DNA of 64,000 nucleotides from JAGVPT01 sp963827085 (GCA_963827085.1 CAWGZY010000002.1:62001-126000); one strand, 5' to 3'; shown: positions 45,780 to 55,386, numbered from the stretch's first letter. Numbers and translations are program-made. The notes: generated from the letters alone by a model not told the origin.

Positions 45780-46268
45780 TTAGTTCCTCGTCGACTTGTT
45801 ATTGAGCTGTGTGTACAAATTCGCCATTGTGATGGCACCGAGTGCCGCATCCCACCCTTTGTTTCCGACAGAACCTCCCGCCCGTTCCATCGCCTGGTCA
45901 AACGTATCCGTCGTCAGCACACCGAAGAGCAGCGGTATATTTCTTTCAAGCGCGACGGCACTCACGCCGCGGGCACATTCCCGGGCAATGTATTCGAAGT
46001 GCGGTGTTTCACCTCGGACGATCGCACCAAGACAGACGACGGCATCATAGTCGTTCGTGAGTGTAATCTTTGAAGCCACTTCAGGAATTTCAAATGCGCC
46101 GGGACAATAAAAAACGTCGATATCTTTTTCGATATTCGATCCGTGGCGTTGAAAACAATCAACTGCACCGTCGAGAAGCCGCTTCGTGATTGCCTGATTG
46201 AACCGGCTGACGACGATTGCGAATTTTTTCCCTTGTCCTGAGGCGCCGCCTTCAAACACACGGGGCAT
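45780..46268 (-). CDS. ribH: 6,7-dimethyl-8-ribityllumazine synthase
   Basis: 162 residues from the ATG at 46268, with AGGTG about seven bases upstream; a GTG at 46283 is possible but lacks a site. It makes lumazine for riboflavin. Seen: VVSRFNQAITKRLLDGA, VFYCPGAFEIPEVASK, CLGAIVRGETPHFEYIARE and the catalytic His region, FGVLTTDTFDQAMERAGG. Other rib genes are not in the window. Confidence 0.95.
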   Translation of the reverse strand: MPRVFEGGASGQGKKFAIVVSRFNQAITKRLLDGAVDCFQRHGSNIEKDIDVFYCPGAFEIPEVASKITLTNDYDAVVCLGAIVRGETPHFEYIARECARGVSAVALERNIPLLFGVLTTDTFDQAMERAGGSVGNKGWDAALGAITMANLYTQLNNKSTRN

Positions 46269-46295
46269 AATAATCACCTGCACTGTGAAACATAG

Positions 46296-47132
46296 TCACG
46301 ACGACCGCTGCAAAAACAAACGGCGTTTCATCGTATCGACCTTGTCTTCGTCGATAAAAAAGGAGCCGAGAACCGCATCGTCATTCTTTTTGCCTCCATG
46401 GAAATCCGATCCGCCGCTTTCAAGCAGGTAATATTCGCTGGTCACACCGCGGTAATGCACGATGTGCTCTTGTGAATGCGACGGGTGAATGACCTCGATC
46501 CCGTCAATTCCCGCTTTGATGAGGTGCTGAAGCATAACGTCGGTAGTATAACGGCCCGGATGGGCAAGGAAGGATAGTCCGCCCGACGACGCAATGAGCT
46601 GAACCGCCTCCGAGGGAGAAAATTGAAATTTCCGTTCGTACGCCGGACCGCCATTGCCGATATATCGGTCGAACGATTCCTGGTACGATTTTGTCATTCC
46701 CTCGTCCACCAGTGCGGCGGCGATATGGGGCCGGCCGACTGAGCCCGTGCCGGCGTGTTCCATCACTGATTCAATCTTCAACGGAACTTGGAGACTGTTG
46801 AGCTTCGCGACAATCCGTTCTGCACGCTTGATTCTTTCGTGCCGAAAGAAGGTGAGATAATCGAGCAGGCGCTGGCTTTTGTAATCGACGAAATAGCCGA
46901 GGATGTGAACTTCTTTGTCTTCAAAGTTCGCGCTCAACTCTACGCCGGAAATGACCTCGACGCCAAATTCCTTTCCAAATTCAAGCGCGTCGGGGATGGC
47001 GGCAACACTGTCGTGGTCTGTGATGCTGACAATAGACAGCCCTTGTGCCTTAACTTTTTTGACGAGCTCGTAGGGAGAGAGTGCACCGTCAGAACAAATT
47101 GTGTGCATGTGAAGGTCGGCTTTAGCGCCCAT
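46296..47132 (-). CDS. PHP-domain phosphoesterase
   Basis: 278 residues from the ATG at 47132 (GAKADLHMHTICSDGALSP), with a longer possible start at 47183 that lacks a ribosome site. Metal-binding motifs in order are HMHTICSDG, ITDHDSVAAI, VISGVELSA, FLAHPGRY, and GGSDFHGGKK. The layout is that of the YciV/RNase AM-like family (nucleoside 3',5'-bisphosphate phosphatase and 5' exonuclease on small RNAs). Twelve-to-27-base spacing to ribH suggests co-expression. Confidence 0.85.
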   Translation of the reverse strand: MGAKADLHMHTICSDGALSPYELVKKVKAQGLSIVSITDHDSVAAIPDALEFGKEFGVEVISGVELSANFEDKEVHILGYFVDYKSQRLLDYLTFFRHERIKRAERIVAKLNSLQVPLKIESVMEHAGTGSVGRPHIAAALVDEGMTKSYQESFDRYIGNGGPAYERKFQFSPSEAVQLIASSGGLSFLAHPGRYTTDVMLQHLIKAGIDGIEVIHPSHSQEHIVHYRGVTSEYYLLESGGSDFHGGKKNDDAVLGSFFIDEDKVDTMKRRLFLQRSS

Positions 47133-47234
47133 ATTCTCGTAGTCTGCTCTGCGTCGCAAGGCTTCAAAACCGAAGCCTTTCACAATTCAGGGGTGCCCGG
47201 TCCTCATTGAAGATGAATGAAGGTTTTGGCAGCG

Positions 47235-47918
47235 TTATACATGAAGGTTTTTGAAGCTCTCATAATCGTTAATAATGAGCCTGTTGCCCTGCATCTGCAA
47301 ATATCCCTTTTGAATGAATTTGTGGATCATGCGCGAAATTGTCTCGCGCGATGTTCCTGCCATATTTGCCAAATCTTGCTGTAGGGGGAGCTCATCAATC
47401 TCCACCCGGCCTTTGCGGAACATTCCGATTTCATCAGCAAGCTGAAGGACAACATTAGCAACCCTTCCCGCAGCATCCTTGAGGGATAAGCTTTTTATTT
47501 GAGCATCGGCTTTACGCAGTCGGTTGGTTAATTCCCGCAACAAGGCGATGGCGACCATCGGAAAATCGTTCAGGAGCTTTAAAAAATCCCTGCGGTGAAT
47601 CATGAACAATTCAGACTTCGATGTTGCCACGACACTTGCCGAGCGAGTCAAACCATCCAGAATTGCCATTTCTCCAAAGAAGTCGCTTCCACCCAAAATA
47701 GATAGAATCACCTCGCGGCCGTCGTCGTCCATCCGCACAATCTTCACTTTGCCCGAAACGATGACAAAGAGAGCCGCGCCTGTCTCTTCTTCCAAAAGGA
47801 TGATGCTCCCTTTTTTGTATTTCTTCCGAACGCCGAGTGCCGCAATCTTTTCAAGTTCTTGATCGCTTAGTTCGTTGAAAATCGGAACATTCCGCAGGAA
47901 ATTAACTTCTTCAAGCAT
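47235..47918 (-). CDS. Crp/Fnr family transcriptional regulator
   Basis: 227 residues. Residues ~10-125 form a cNMP-binding domain (VIVSGKVKIVRMDDDGREVIL, GGSDFFGEMAILDGLTRSASV). The C-terminal winged helix has LPLQQDLANMAGTSRETISRMI. There is no cysteine cluster, so it is not an oxygen-sensing FNR. The effector is not evident from sequence. A 160-base spacer upstream contains no gene. Confidence 0.9.
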   Translation of the reverse strand: MLEEVNFLRNVPIFNELSDQELEKIAALGVRKKYKKGSIILLEEETGAALFVIVSGKVKIVRMDDDGREVILSILGGSDFFGEMAILDGLTRSASVVATSKSELFMIHRRDFLKLLNDFPMVAIALLRELTNRLRKADAQIKSLSLKDAAGRVANVVLQLADEIGMFRKGRVEIDELPLQQDLANMAGTSRETISRMIHKFIQKGYLQMQGNRLIINDYESFKNLHV

Positions 47919-48079
47919 TATTCCATCCTGACCTGGTGTGCCACATAGAGGAGTGCCAGAGGCTTCATGATGCCGTGAATATACATGGTGTTGTGATGAA
48001 AGTCAAGCCATGAAAAACCGAGGTTCTGCCACTCTATTCTCGAAATTCTTTCCGTTTCACACACGAAGCGTGCTTTCTC

Positions 48080-49107
48080 TTATTTTTTCCTTTGAAAAAA
48101 TAATTTCCCCTTGTAGCTTTTAGTTACCAATACACCACCGTGCATTAGTGTATCGATTATCCACTGAGCCTGGAAACCCGAAGCGACATTGCACGAAATC
48201 TTATAAAAGCCATAATAATCAATTCCAAGCATAACCGTGTCCGGTTCAGAAAGAAATTGCTTTAGATTCTCCTGGCGAAGGTATTTTGCCGAATGCCCTG
48301 AATACCAATTTGAAAGCGGAACGTTTGTTGAATAATCAACAGGAGGAATCCCACGCCAGTCCGAGAATTCCACCTCGTGCGAATACCACTCGCGCGTGCT
48401 TAGTCTTGAGTCCGCAAAGAGGCAAAATGCGATCGCAGCGATGAAAAGTATTTTTCCCATTCTGTTAAGTAAAGAACCAATGTTAATGCCGGAAGATACC
48501 ACCAACGGGTTGATATTTGAAGCAGTGAAATCGACCACCCTCTGAATGCGTCCGGTCGGATAAAGAAAAACACAATTCCAAGTGCTATCAGTCCAAGCGT
48601 CCACTTATTCAGCCTTACCCCGACTACGGCGATCGGCGTCGTCATGAGGGCTGGAACCATCATCCACCAATACCGCCATGAAAGAACGAGGAACAATCCT
48701 GCAACCGCGTACGGCCTCGCCAACCTGCTCCAGAATACGAACAACGGGAACACCGCAACGAACAGGGCTGATCCAAGTTTGTGTTTATCAACGGCGAAAT
48801 AGATTGCCGGAACCGTAAGCGTCCCGCATAGTGCCGGGAGAAATCTAAGACCGAACTCGGTATGAAGTCCGAACAACTGCCCGAACCATTTCGGAATAAA
48901 TTCCTGATTGCCGCCGTTCTGAACGAGGAACCCGAATCCAACCTCATCGACCCAGAGCGGATTGTCGCCTAATCCGCGAAAGCGCAAGTATCCGGCTAAC
49001 AAAGTAATCACCGAAAGGAAAAAAATTCCATTCTTCACGAAGAACTCGCGAAGAATACGATCATACCGAGAAGTTATGTCTGAGATGCGAAACCCTTTTT
49101 GGGCCAA
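48080..49107 (-). pseudogene. GT-C membrane glycosyltransferase-like gene broken by a frameshift
   Basis: Two frames join near 48450: 49107-48400 encodes membrane segments with the acidic loop motif FRGLGDNPLWVDEVGFGFL of GT39-like enzymes, and 48460-48080 carries the remaining membrane helix (ILFIAAIAFCLFADS) and soluble tail. Bases GGGAAAAATAC lie at the break; one more A would give a single 342-codon frame. Either the assembly lacks one A in this homopolymer, or the gene is mutated or phase-variable. The start is a TTG with GAGGG upstream, 10 bases after the PGI/PMI stop. Reading 48460-48080 as an independent gene is possible but it lacks a ribosome site. Confidence 0.6.
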
Positions 49108-49117
49108 TGGACTACCC

Positions 49118-50179
49118 TCAGTTTTTCACAGCCGCTTTGGCAAGTTCATTTTTCAGGAAATCGATCTTCTTCACAGGAGTTGGGTCAACGCCGTTCAACA
49201 TGGCGAGATAAAAACTTACCCAATCGCCGAGATGTAAAAGTGAAAACATTCTGGCGAGCACGCTTTTCCCTTCACTGCGCACTTCCGTGATTCCGTCCGC
49301 AAAATCTTTAATAATTTCTTTCGTGATGTCCATCCGAAGCTGGATGCGTGGATTATCCTCGTTATCGCGCAGTATCACCACGTAAATTTTTTTCATCGCA
49401 TCCTTCAATACTTCCCATCCAACAATTTCGTTGTGATTTAATTCCGGAAATACGTGTCCGTACGCCAGCGTCTTTGCATTTTCCGAAATTTGTCCGCGCC
49501 AACGAACATTCACGGTATCAAATCTGTCCACGGAAGAATACACAACCGGCAGCTTTCCCTGAAGGCTGTGAGCTATGCGCAGCGCCTGATTATTCGGCGA
49601 CGCAAGATCACCATAGGCTTTTGCCTTTTCTTTCAACAGAACGATCGTCTCATCGATTTCTTTTTTCTTCGATTTGAAAAAGCCGAGTTTCGACAGAACA
49701 ATGAGCGTCGGGAAAAAAGAGTACCCTAACGCGGCACGGGGCGGGAGTCCGCCGGGAATTTCAATAACGGGTTGTTTCCTTTTTGCCGCGAGCTGCTTCA
49801 CCGACCCGCCTGAGGTGATGCAGAGAACCCTGGCCTTTCGCTTCACAGCGTCTTGATGCGATGAGATCGTCTCTTCCGTGTTTCCGGAATAGCTCGATAC
49901 GATGACGAGCGATCGTTCATCGACATATTCGGGTAAAAAATAATTCCTGCTGACAGCGATCGGTACGGCTATTTCATCCGCAAGGTACGAACGAAGCAGA
50001 TCTCCGCCGATGGCAGAGCCTCCGAGCCCGCTGACGACAATATTGTTGATTTTTGAAATCGGAAATTTTACTTTCGCCGCCCCGCCGATGGCAACGGCTT
50101 CTTCCACCTGCCGTGGAAAATTTAGAATCAGGGAACGCATACCGGACGGGTCATACTGTGCAATCTCTTCGGGTGTCAT
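49118..50179 (-). CDS. Bifunctional phosphoglucose/phosphomannose isomerase
   Basis: 353 residues. Two SIS domains with the sugar-phosphate sites NIVVSGLGGSAIGGDLL and LVIVSSYSGNTEETIS, and C-terminal catalytic region YGHVFPELNHNEIVGWEV. This is the archaeal-type small PGI/PMI that interconverts fructose-6-phosphate with glucose- and mannose-6-phosphate. It lies 55 bases downstream of ptsI on the same strand. Confidence 0.9.
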   Translation of the reverse strand: MTPEEIAQYDPSGMRSLILNFPRQVEEAVAIGGAAKVKFPISKINNIVVSGLGGSAIGGDLLRSYLADEIAVPIAVSRNYFLPEYVDERSLVIVSSYSGNTEETISSHQDAVKRKARVLCITSGGSVKQLAAKRKQPVIEIPGGLPPRAALGYSFFPTLIVLSKLGFFKSKKKEIDETIVLLKEKAKAYGDLASPNNQALRIAHSLQGKLPVVYSSVDRFDTVNVRWRGQISENAKTLAYGHVFPELNHNEIVGWEVLKDAMKKIYVVILRDNEDNPRIQLRMDITKEIIKDFADGITEVRSEGKSVLARMFSLLHLGDWVSFYLAMLNGVDPTPVKKIDFLKNELAKAAVKN

Positions 50180-50234
50180 ACGGTCTCTCTCTCTTTGATT
50201 GTGGCGTACCTTCGCCCCTTTTTTGTTGGAAATC

Positions 50235-51986
50235 TTATTCTGGCAATGGAATGTCGGGCGCCAGGCGTTTTACATGCCCGACAAGAAATTCTTTTACTTC
50301 TTCAACAGTGGAAAATTTCATTGCTCTCACGGCAATTTTCTGCGCTTCTCTCAGCGGCACCGAGCGAATGATTTTCTTAATTTCCGGCAAGACGTACGGG
50401 ATGACGCTGAACTCATCCAGTCCGAGGCCGAGAAGCAGCAATGTCGCCACCGGGTCGCCCGCCATTTCACCGCACATGCTGACCGGAATTTTATTTTTGT
50501 GCGCCTCTTTAATGATGTGGCGAATTGTGAGGATGACCGCGGGTTCAAATTCCTGGTACAATTGCGACACAATATCGTTTCCACGGTCAACTGCGAGAAG
50601 GTATTGAATCAAATCGTTTGTGCCGATACTGAGGAAGTCGACCTCTCGTGCTATGTCGCCGGCGACCACCGCCGCCGACGGTACTTCAATCATAACGCCG
50701 ATCTTCATCGCATCGTCGAACGCGCATTTTTCTGCACGCAATGACTCTTTTGCCTGTACAACCAGAGCTTTCGCCCGGCGAACTTCTTTCAAGCTGGAGA
50801 CCATCGGGAACATCACCCAAATATTTTTCTTGGTGCTCGCACGGAGCATTGCGCGCATTTGGGCGAGAAATGTTTCAGGCCGGTCCAGCGCAACGCGTAT
50901 GCCGCGCCAGCCGAGAAATGGATTTTCTTCCGCGTACGAATGCGCGATAACCTTATCGCCGCCGATGTCGAACGTTCTCATAATCACTTTATTGGGGAAG
51001 ACCTTTTCGGCGATCGACTTGTAATCGCGGTATTGCTCCTCCTCGGAAGGAAAAGCATCTCTCCCCATCAACAATCCTTCTGTGCGGTAGAGTCCAATGC
51101 CGTGAGAACCCTGCGCCTTGGAAAAGCGGATTTCTTCCGCAAACTCAATGTTCGACACCAGCTCAACCTGTTTCCCGTCTGTCGTCTGAGCTGGTAATTC
51201 TCTCAGATCGTTCAGCCCGTGTTCAAACTTCGCCATCTCTTTGCTGCGCCGTTTGTACTGGGCGACCGTTTCTTCAGACGGGTTAATGATCACGACGCCG
51301 CTGTAGCCGTCAAGGATCATGGACGCGTCAGTCAGCACATGTGAAGTAACGTCCTTCAACCCAACGACGGCCGGAATCTTTAATGAACGGGAAAGAAGCG
51401 CCGCGTGGGACGTTACCCCTCCCATATCGGTTGCATAGCCGAGTATTTCGTTGCGGCTGAAAAGAATAGTGTCAGCCGGTGTCAACGATTGCGAAACGAC
51501 GATCGAGCCTCCTTCAAAACGCGAGATGAGCTTCTGTTCCTGGATATTCCGGATGATGCGGTTTTTAACGTCTTCGACATCATGTGCCCGCTCGCGCATG
51601 TACTCATCCGAAGAATTCAACATGAGCTGCTGGTACTTCGTAATCTCGCCATGGACGACGAATTCGGCGTTCTTCCGTTCTTTCCGTATGCGTTTGTAGA
51701 TCGAATCGAACAACACATTGTCGCTGAGAATCATGATCTGCGCTTCAAAAATCTTCGCCTTGCTGTTCCCGATTTTTTGTTCCGCAAACGAGAGAATTTT
51801 TTGCAGCTCTTTTTCCGAGCGGACAACTGCGCTCTGAAGGCGCTCAACTTCCTTTTCCAGGTCCTCCGGGGCAATCGTTTTCTCGTCGATATGGGGAACG
51901 TGCTTTGTGTACACAAACACCTTTCCCATCACGATACCGGGTGCGGCAGCAATGCCGTGAAGCGTTATTTCATTCGTTGTGGCCAT
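50235..51986 (-). CDS. ptsI: Phosphoenolpyruvate-protein phosphotransferase (enzyme I)
   Basis: 583 residues. It moves the PEP phosphate to HPr. The phosphorylated residue is His194 in GGVTSHAALLSRSLKIPAVVG. The C-terminal PEP-binding TIM barrel has EGLLMGRDAFPSEEEQ, MRTFDIGGDK and MCGEMAGDPVATLLLLGLG. No PTS sugar transporter (EIIA/B/C) is in the window, so a regulatory role is possible. It starts 2 bases after ptsH. Confidence 0.96.
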   Translation of the reverse strand: MATTNEITLHGIAAAPGIVMGKVFVYTKHVPHIDEKTIAPEDLEKEVERLQSAVVRSEKELQKILSFAEQKIGNSKAKIFEAQIMILSDNVLFDSIYKRIRKERKNAEFVVHGEITKYQQLMLNSSDEYMRERAHDVEDVKNRIIRNIQEQKLISRFEGGSIVVSQSLTPADTILFSRNEILGYATDMGGVTSHAALLSRSLKIPAVVGLKDVTSHVLTDASMILDGYSGVVIINPSEETVAQYKRRSKEMAKFEHGLNDLRELPAQTTDGKQVELVSNIEFAEEIRFSKAQGSHGIGLYRTEGLLMGRDAFPSEEEQYRDYKSIAEKVFPNKVIMRTFDIGGDKVIAHSYAEENPFLGWRGIRVALDRPETFLAQMRAMLRASTKKNIWVMFPMVSSLKEVRRAKALVVQAKESLRAEKCAFDDAMKIGVMIEVPSAAVVAGDIAREVDFLSIGTNDLIQYLLAVDRGNDIVSQLYQEFEPAVILTIRHIIKEAHKNKIPVSMCGEMAGDPVATLLLLGLGLDEFSVIPYVLPEIKKIIRSVPLREAQKIAVRAMKFSTVEEVKEFLVGHVKRLAPDIPLPE

Positions 51987-51988
51987 CG

Positions 51989-52255
51989 TTATGCTTCGTC
52001 AAAACCTCGTTCAAACAGTCCAACAATAGCGGTGCAGGCTTCTCCCTCATCTTCACCGTCAAACCTCAGCATCAGTGTCGAGCCTTGCTCGGCTGCCAGC
52101 GTCATCACTCCGATGATGCTCTTGCCGTTAATCTCAACGCCGTCTTTCATAATAAAGAATTCCGACTTAAATTTTGCGGCCATTTTCACCAATGTCGCCG
52201 CCGGACGCGTATGCAACCCGGCCCTATTCTTGATAACGACGTCCTTCTCAATCAT
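51989..52255 (-). CDS. ptsH: Phosphocarrier protein HPr
   Basis: 88 residues. His15 in RAGLHTRPAATLVKMA receives phosphate from enzyme I. Ser46 in INGKSIIGVMTLAA is in the position phosphorylated by HPr kinase in other phyla, so regulation by HprK is possible. Directly precedes ptsI. Confidence 0.96.
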   Translation of the reverse strand: MIEKDVVIKNRAGLHTRPAATLVKMAAKFKSEFFIMKDGVEINGKSIIGVMTLAAEQGSTLMLRFDGEDEGEACTAIVGLFERGFDEA

Positions 52256-52309
52256 AGAAACGACCGCGTCATGTGGCTGCCGGAATATGCCGATCGATAA
52301 ATGGGCACC

Positions 52310-53290
52310 TCAAAAATTTCTGTTCAACAGCATGTCTGAAAACCAGAAAAGCATGTCGCGAGCGCCGCTTTTTTTAAGGCGTGAAAGCTGTTCGTTCGCC
52401 GCGGTGATATTTTTCGCGATTGTCTGCTTTGCCAAAGCAACAACGCCGCAGTGTTCATAGATTTCACGAACCAGAGGAATATTCTTCCGCGATGTCCCGC
52501 CGCCGGCGATAACACTGAGGAGCAGCCGTCTATCAGCCCCGCGGGAGCGAGCATACGCCTCGATGAGAAGGAACGTCTTTTTTCCTTCCACGATATCACC
52601 GCCGATCGTTTTTCCGAATTCTTTTTCGTCCGCTACGACATCCAGAAGATCGTCCTGAATTTGGAATGCCCTGCCGATGGAAGTGCCGTACGATCTCAGT
52701 GCACGAATTTCTGATGCGGATCCGCCGCCGATGACCGCTCCCATTTCCGACGCCACAGAAACCATCTTGCCGGTTTTTTTGCCGATCATGAGCAGGTACT
52801 CGTCGAGGGAGACATGTTTCCGCGTCTCGAACTCCTTGTCGTACGCCTGGCCTTCACACACTTCAACAACGCCTTCCGTGAAAATATCGGCGACACGCGC
52901 AATGTACGGCGACCGCGTTTTCAACAATTCGCGGTACGCGAGCGCAACAAGCTCGTCGCCGACCAGAATAGCGATGTTGGTGTCCCATTTGGTGTGCACG
53001 GTCGGCCGGCCCCTGCGCGACGGTGCGTTGTCCATAATGTCGTCATGGACAAGCGTAAAATTGTGCAAGACCTCGATTGCAACAGCGGCATGCTGAGCCT
53101 GCCGCATTGACCCTCCGACCGCTTCGCAGGAGAGAAGGACAAGCAAAGGGCGGATTCTCTTCCCTCCTCCCGAAAGAACGTACCGTACGGGTTGATAGAG
53201 AGAACGGGGCTCGTTTTTCTTTATGCATGACCGCAGCTGCTGATCGACAATTTTCTTGTAGCGTTGATACTGCGAAATAAACTGTTTCAT
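52310..53290 (-). CDS. Polyprenyl synthetase (trans-isoprenyl diphosphate synthase)
   Basis: 326 residues. Both aspartate-rich motifs are present: VHDDIMDNAPSRRGRPT (first) and QIQDDLLDVVADEKEFGKT (second), along with GGGKRIRPLLVLLSCEAVGG. The residue before the first motif (N-F-T-L-V-H) gives little clue to product length, so FPP, GGPP or longer is open. It lies 30 bases downstream of fni, making an isoprenoid pair. Confidence 0.9.
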   Translation of the reverse strand: MKQFISQYQRYKKIVDQQLRSCIKKNEPRSLYQPVRYVLSGGGKRIRPLLVLLSCEAVGGSMRQAQHAAVAIEVLHNFTLVHDDIMDNAPSRRGRPTVHTKWDTNIAILVGDELVALAYRELLKTRSPYIARVADIFTEGVVEVCEGQAYDKEFETRKHVSLDEYLLMIGKKTGKMVSVASEMGAVIGGGSASEIRALRSYGTSIGRAFQIQDDLLDVVADEKEFGKTIGGDIVEGKKTFLLIEAYARSRGADRRLLLSVIAGGGTSRKNIPLVREIYEHCGVVALAKQTIAKNITAANEQLSRLKKSGARDMLFWFSDMLLNRNF

Positions 53291-53320
53291 TGATGTGTTG
53301 AGACGAGAGAATGAGTACGA

Positions 53321-54367
53321 TCACACATGAACGAGAGGCGCCTGACGCAAGTGTTCCAGCGACGGAGCACCGACGAGGAACATCGTTCCCTTAAATTCAT
53401 TGATCCACCGGTCAAGACAGACGGACAAACCCTTCCTGCCTGATGCCATCAACACCTGCAACATCGGGCGAGCCGCTGCGATTACATCTGCGCCGAGCGC
53501 AAAAGCCTTAGCCGCTTCGAGGCCGTTCGTCATCCCGCCTGATGCAATCAGGCTGAGCCCCGGCGATGAAGCTTTGAGCGATGCAACCTGCCGTAACGCT
53601 TCAGAGGTCGGGATTCCCCAATCCCAAAAAAGATCGCCCGCTTGCCGATCTTTTTTCCTGAGGATTTCCACGCCGGCCCAGCTCGTACCGCCTGCTCCGG
53701 CGACATCGATAATAGAGACACCTATGCTGATCAATCGCTGCGCGACATTTTTTGAAATCCCGGCACCAATTTCTTTCACGATCACCGGAATTGACAATCC
53801 GCGGACTAATGTTTCAATTCCTCGGAGTACACCGCGAAAGTTCGCGTTTCCCTCCGGTTGAAGAAATTCCTGCAGCGGATTGAGATGAACTGCGAATGCG
53901 TCTGCGCGGACAAGATCCGCGAGGCGCTGCACCGGCGACGCATCGGTAAGTTTCGCAACTTCCGCCGCGCCGATGTTTCCGATGATCGGAATCGTCGGAG
54001 CCGCTTTACGCGCTACGCTAAACGATGAGTGGTATGTTGTATCTTCCAATGCCTGCCGCTGGCTGCCGACTCCCATAGCAACGCGATGTTCCTCGCACAC
54101 TTCTGCGAGATTCTTGTTGATGCGCTTCGCGTCGGCATAGCCCCCCGTCATGCAAGAAATCATGAACGGAAAGGAAAGCCGCTTGGAAAGAAAAACCGTC
54201 TCAGTGGAAACGTTTGAAAAATTTATTTCCGGGAGCGCGTTATGAACAAATTCCCAATTCTCAAAACCCGTGCTTTTCCCGCGAAATGCGACATCGCGGT
54301 TCACGGTAAGAAGCACATGATCCTTTTTGCGCGACGAAGTTTTGGACTTGCCTTGAGATTGTTTCAT
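53321..54367 (-). CDS. fni: Type 2 isopentenyl-diphosphate isomerase
   Basis: 348 residues from the ATG at 54367; a GTG two codons upstream is equally open. FMN-dependent enzyme that interconverts IPP and DMAPP. Seen: RKKDHVLLT at the N-terminus, FMISCMTGGYADAKRIN, AVHLNPLQEFLQPEGN, VIVKEIGAGISKNVA, AGAGGTSWAGVE and LIASGGMTNGLEAAKA. Forms an isoprenoid pair with the downstream polyprenyl synthase. Confidence 0.94.
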   Translation of the reverse strand: MKQSQGKSKTSSRKKDHVLLTVNRDVAFRGKSTGFENWEFVHNALPEINFSNVSTETVFLSKRLSFPFMISCMTGGYADAKRINKNLAEVCEEHRVAMGVGSQRQALEDTTYHSSFSVARKAAPTIPIIGNIGAAEVAKLTDASPVQRLADLVRADAFAVHLNPLQEFLQPEGNANFRGVLRGIETLVRGLSIPVIVKEIGAGISKNVAQRLISIGVSIIDVAGAGGTSWAGVEILRKKDRQAGDLFWDWGIPTSEALRQVASLKASSPGLSLIASGGMTNGLEAAKAFALGADVIAAARPMLQVLMASGRKGLSVCLDRWINEFKGTMFLVGAPSLEHLRQAPLVHV

Positions 54368-54594
54368 GAACACAGGAATGAATGGACGGTGTGCTTATGC
54401 GCTCAACCGGCTTCGGACGCCGAATCACTGAGAAAATAATAGTGAAAATAGGCAAGAGAATCAAGGAAAGCCGGCAGGAGTGCAATCAAAAGGAGCGTGT
54501 GACATGAAAAGCGCTCAAAAAGCCGATGAGCGGATTTCCCCGATTCCAGCTCAAAAAGGTTGTTGGTTCAAAACGCGCATCATCAAACTGAGCG

Positions 54595-55059
54595 CTACAA
54601 CTTTACTTGCATGAATAACGCTCCCGGAACCGGAAGGTCCCGGTAGGCAGGAATTTCTTCAAAACCGAGTGAGCGATAGAGCGAAATGGCCTCTTTCATC
54701 GTAGGAAGCGTATCCAATCGCAACCGCTCGTAGCCGATTTCTCGAGCTTCATCCGCGATACGCATCGCCAATATTTTTCCAATCCCTCGACCGCGAAATT
54801 CGGCACGGACGTAAAGCCTCTTCATTTCGCAGACGCGGTCATCGACTTTTTTCAAAGCAACGCACCCTGCGATCTTTTCCTCGTCCACCGCAAGAAGAAG
54901 GCTCCCAGGCGGAGGTGCGTAAACACCAGGAAGCTCGTTCACTTCTTTATCAAGGTTTTCGAAACAGAGGCTGACATTGAGTGAGTGTGCATACTCGACA
55001 AACAATTCACGAACATTGCCGATCTGTTCTTGTGATGCCGCGTGTACTATTTGTATCAT
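54595..55059 (-). CDS. GNAT family N-acetyltransferase
   Basis: 154 residues. The acetyl-CoA-binding motif A is plain: MKRLYVRAEFRGRGIGKILAMRIADEA, with RLDTLPTMKEAISLYRSLGFEEI as motif B. The N-terminal half has an acidic variable stretch and PPGSLLLAVDEEKIAGCVALK. Substrate is unknown. Nearest neighbours are tRNA-Pro upstream and fni downstream, with 220 non-coding bases between it and fni. Confidence 0.88.
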   Translation of the reverse strand: MIQIVHAASQEQIGNVRELFVEYAHSLNVSLCFENLDKEVNELPGVYAPPPGSLLLAVDEEKIAGCVALKKVDDRVCEMKRLYVRAEFRGRGIGKILAMRIADEAREIGYERLRLDTLPTMKEAISLYRSLGFEEIPAYRDLPVPGALFMQVKL

Positions 55060-55083
55060 AAGGATTTTGATTACTCTGAGTTC

Positions 55084-55117
55084 GCAGATTTAACTCAGAT
55101 TTCAGATTACGCAGATT
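55084..55117. repeat. Short CGCAGATT-type direct repeat
   Basis: CGCAGATT and related CTCAGATT words repeat within about 35 bases just upstream of the GNAT start. Low-complexity; no function seen. Confidence 0.4.
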
Positions 55118-55168
55118 GCATTCATTGCCGGCAACGGGCAGCTATGATGATGCACATACCCCCTGACG

Positions 55169-55209
55169 AAAAAAGATCCCGCCAGGTAATTTGCCGGGCG
55201 GGATTTTTT
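55169..55209. terminator. Bidirectional terminator downstream of tRNA-Pro
   Basis: ATCCCGCC (55176-55183) pairs with GGCGGGAT (55197-55204), flanked by A and T tracts. On the minus strand it follows the tRNA-Pro gene directly and should end its transcript before the GNAT gene. Confidence 0.8.
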
Positions 55210-55210
55210 G

Positions 55211-55285
55211 TCGGGGTGATAGGATTCGAACCTACGACTTCTTGCTCCCAAAGCAAGCGCTCTAGCCAGGCTGAGCTACACCCCG
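55211..55285 (-). tRNA. tRNA-Pro (anticodon UGG)
   Basis: All arms pair: acceptor CGGGGTG/CACCCCG, D stem GCTC/GAGC, anticodon stem CTTGC/GCAAG with loop TTTGGGA (anticodon TGG), variable AAGTC, T stem GTAGG/CCTAT with loop TTCGAAT, then discriminator A. CCA is not encoded. It is the intact member of the tandem array that lies upstream of it (55306-55591). Confidence 0.97.
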
Positions 55286-55305
55286 ATGTTTTTTCATTTT
55301 TCTAT

Positions 55306-55366
55306 CTCGAACCCGACTTTCCCGCTCGAAGAGCGGGACGCTCTAGCCAGGCTGAGCTACACCCCG
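55306..55366 (-). repeat. Partial tRNA-Pro copy A with palindromic anticodon arm
   Basis: On the minus strand it begins with the tRNA 5' end (CGGGGTGTAGCTCAGCCTGG...GAGCG), has TCCCGCTCTTCGAGCGGGA where the anticodon arm should be, then AAGTC and a T-loop-like GGTTCGAG, and stops before the 3' T stem and acceptor strand. Its 5' end is 81 bases from that of the tRNA. Confidence 0.85.
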
Positions 55367-55386
55367 ATATTCTTTTCTCTTAACTT

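Noticed and set aside
55042..55383. 113-codon plus-strand frame
   Set aside because: It is the translation of the tRNA-Pro gene and its repeats (the familiar GFEPTTSCSQ artefact).
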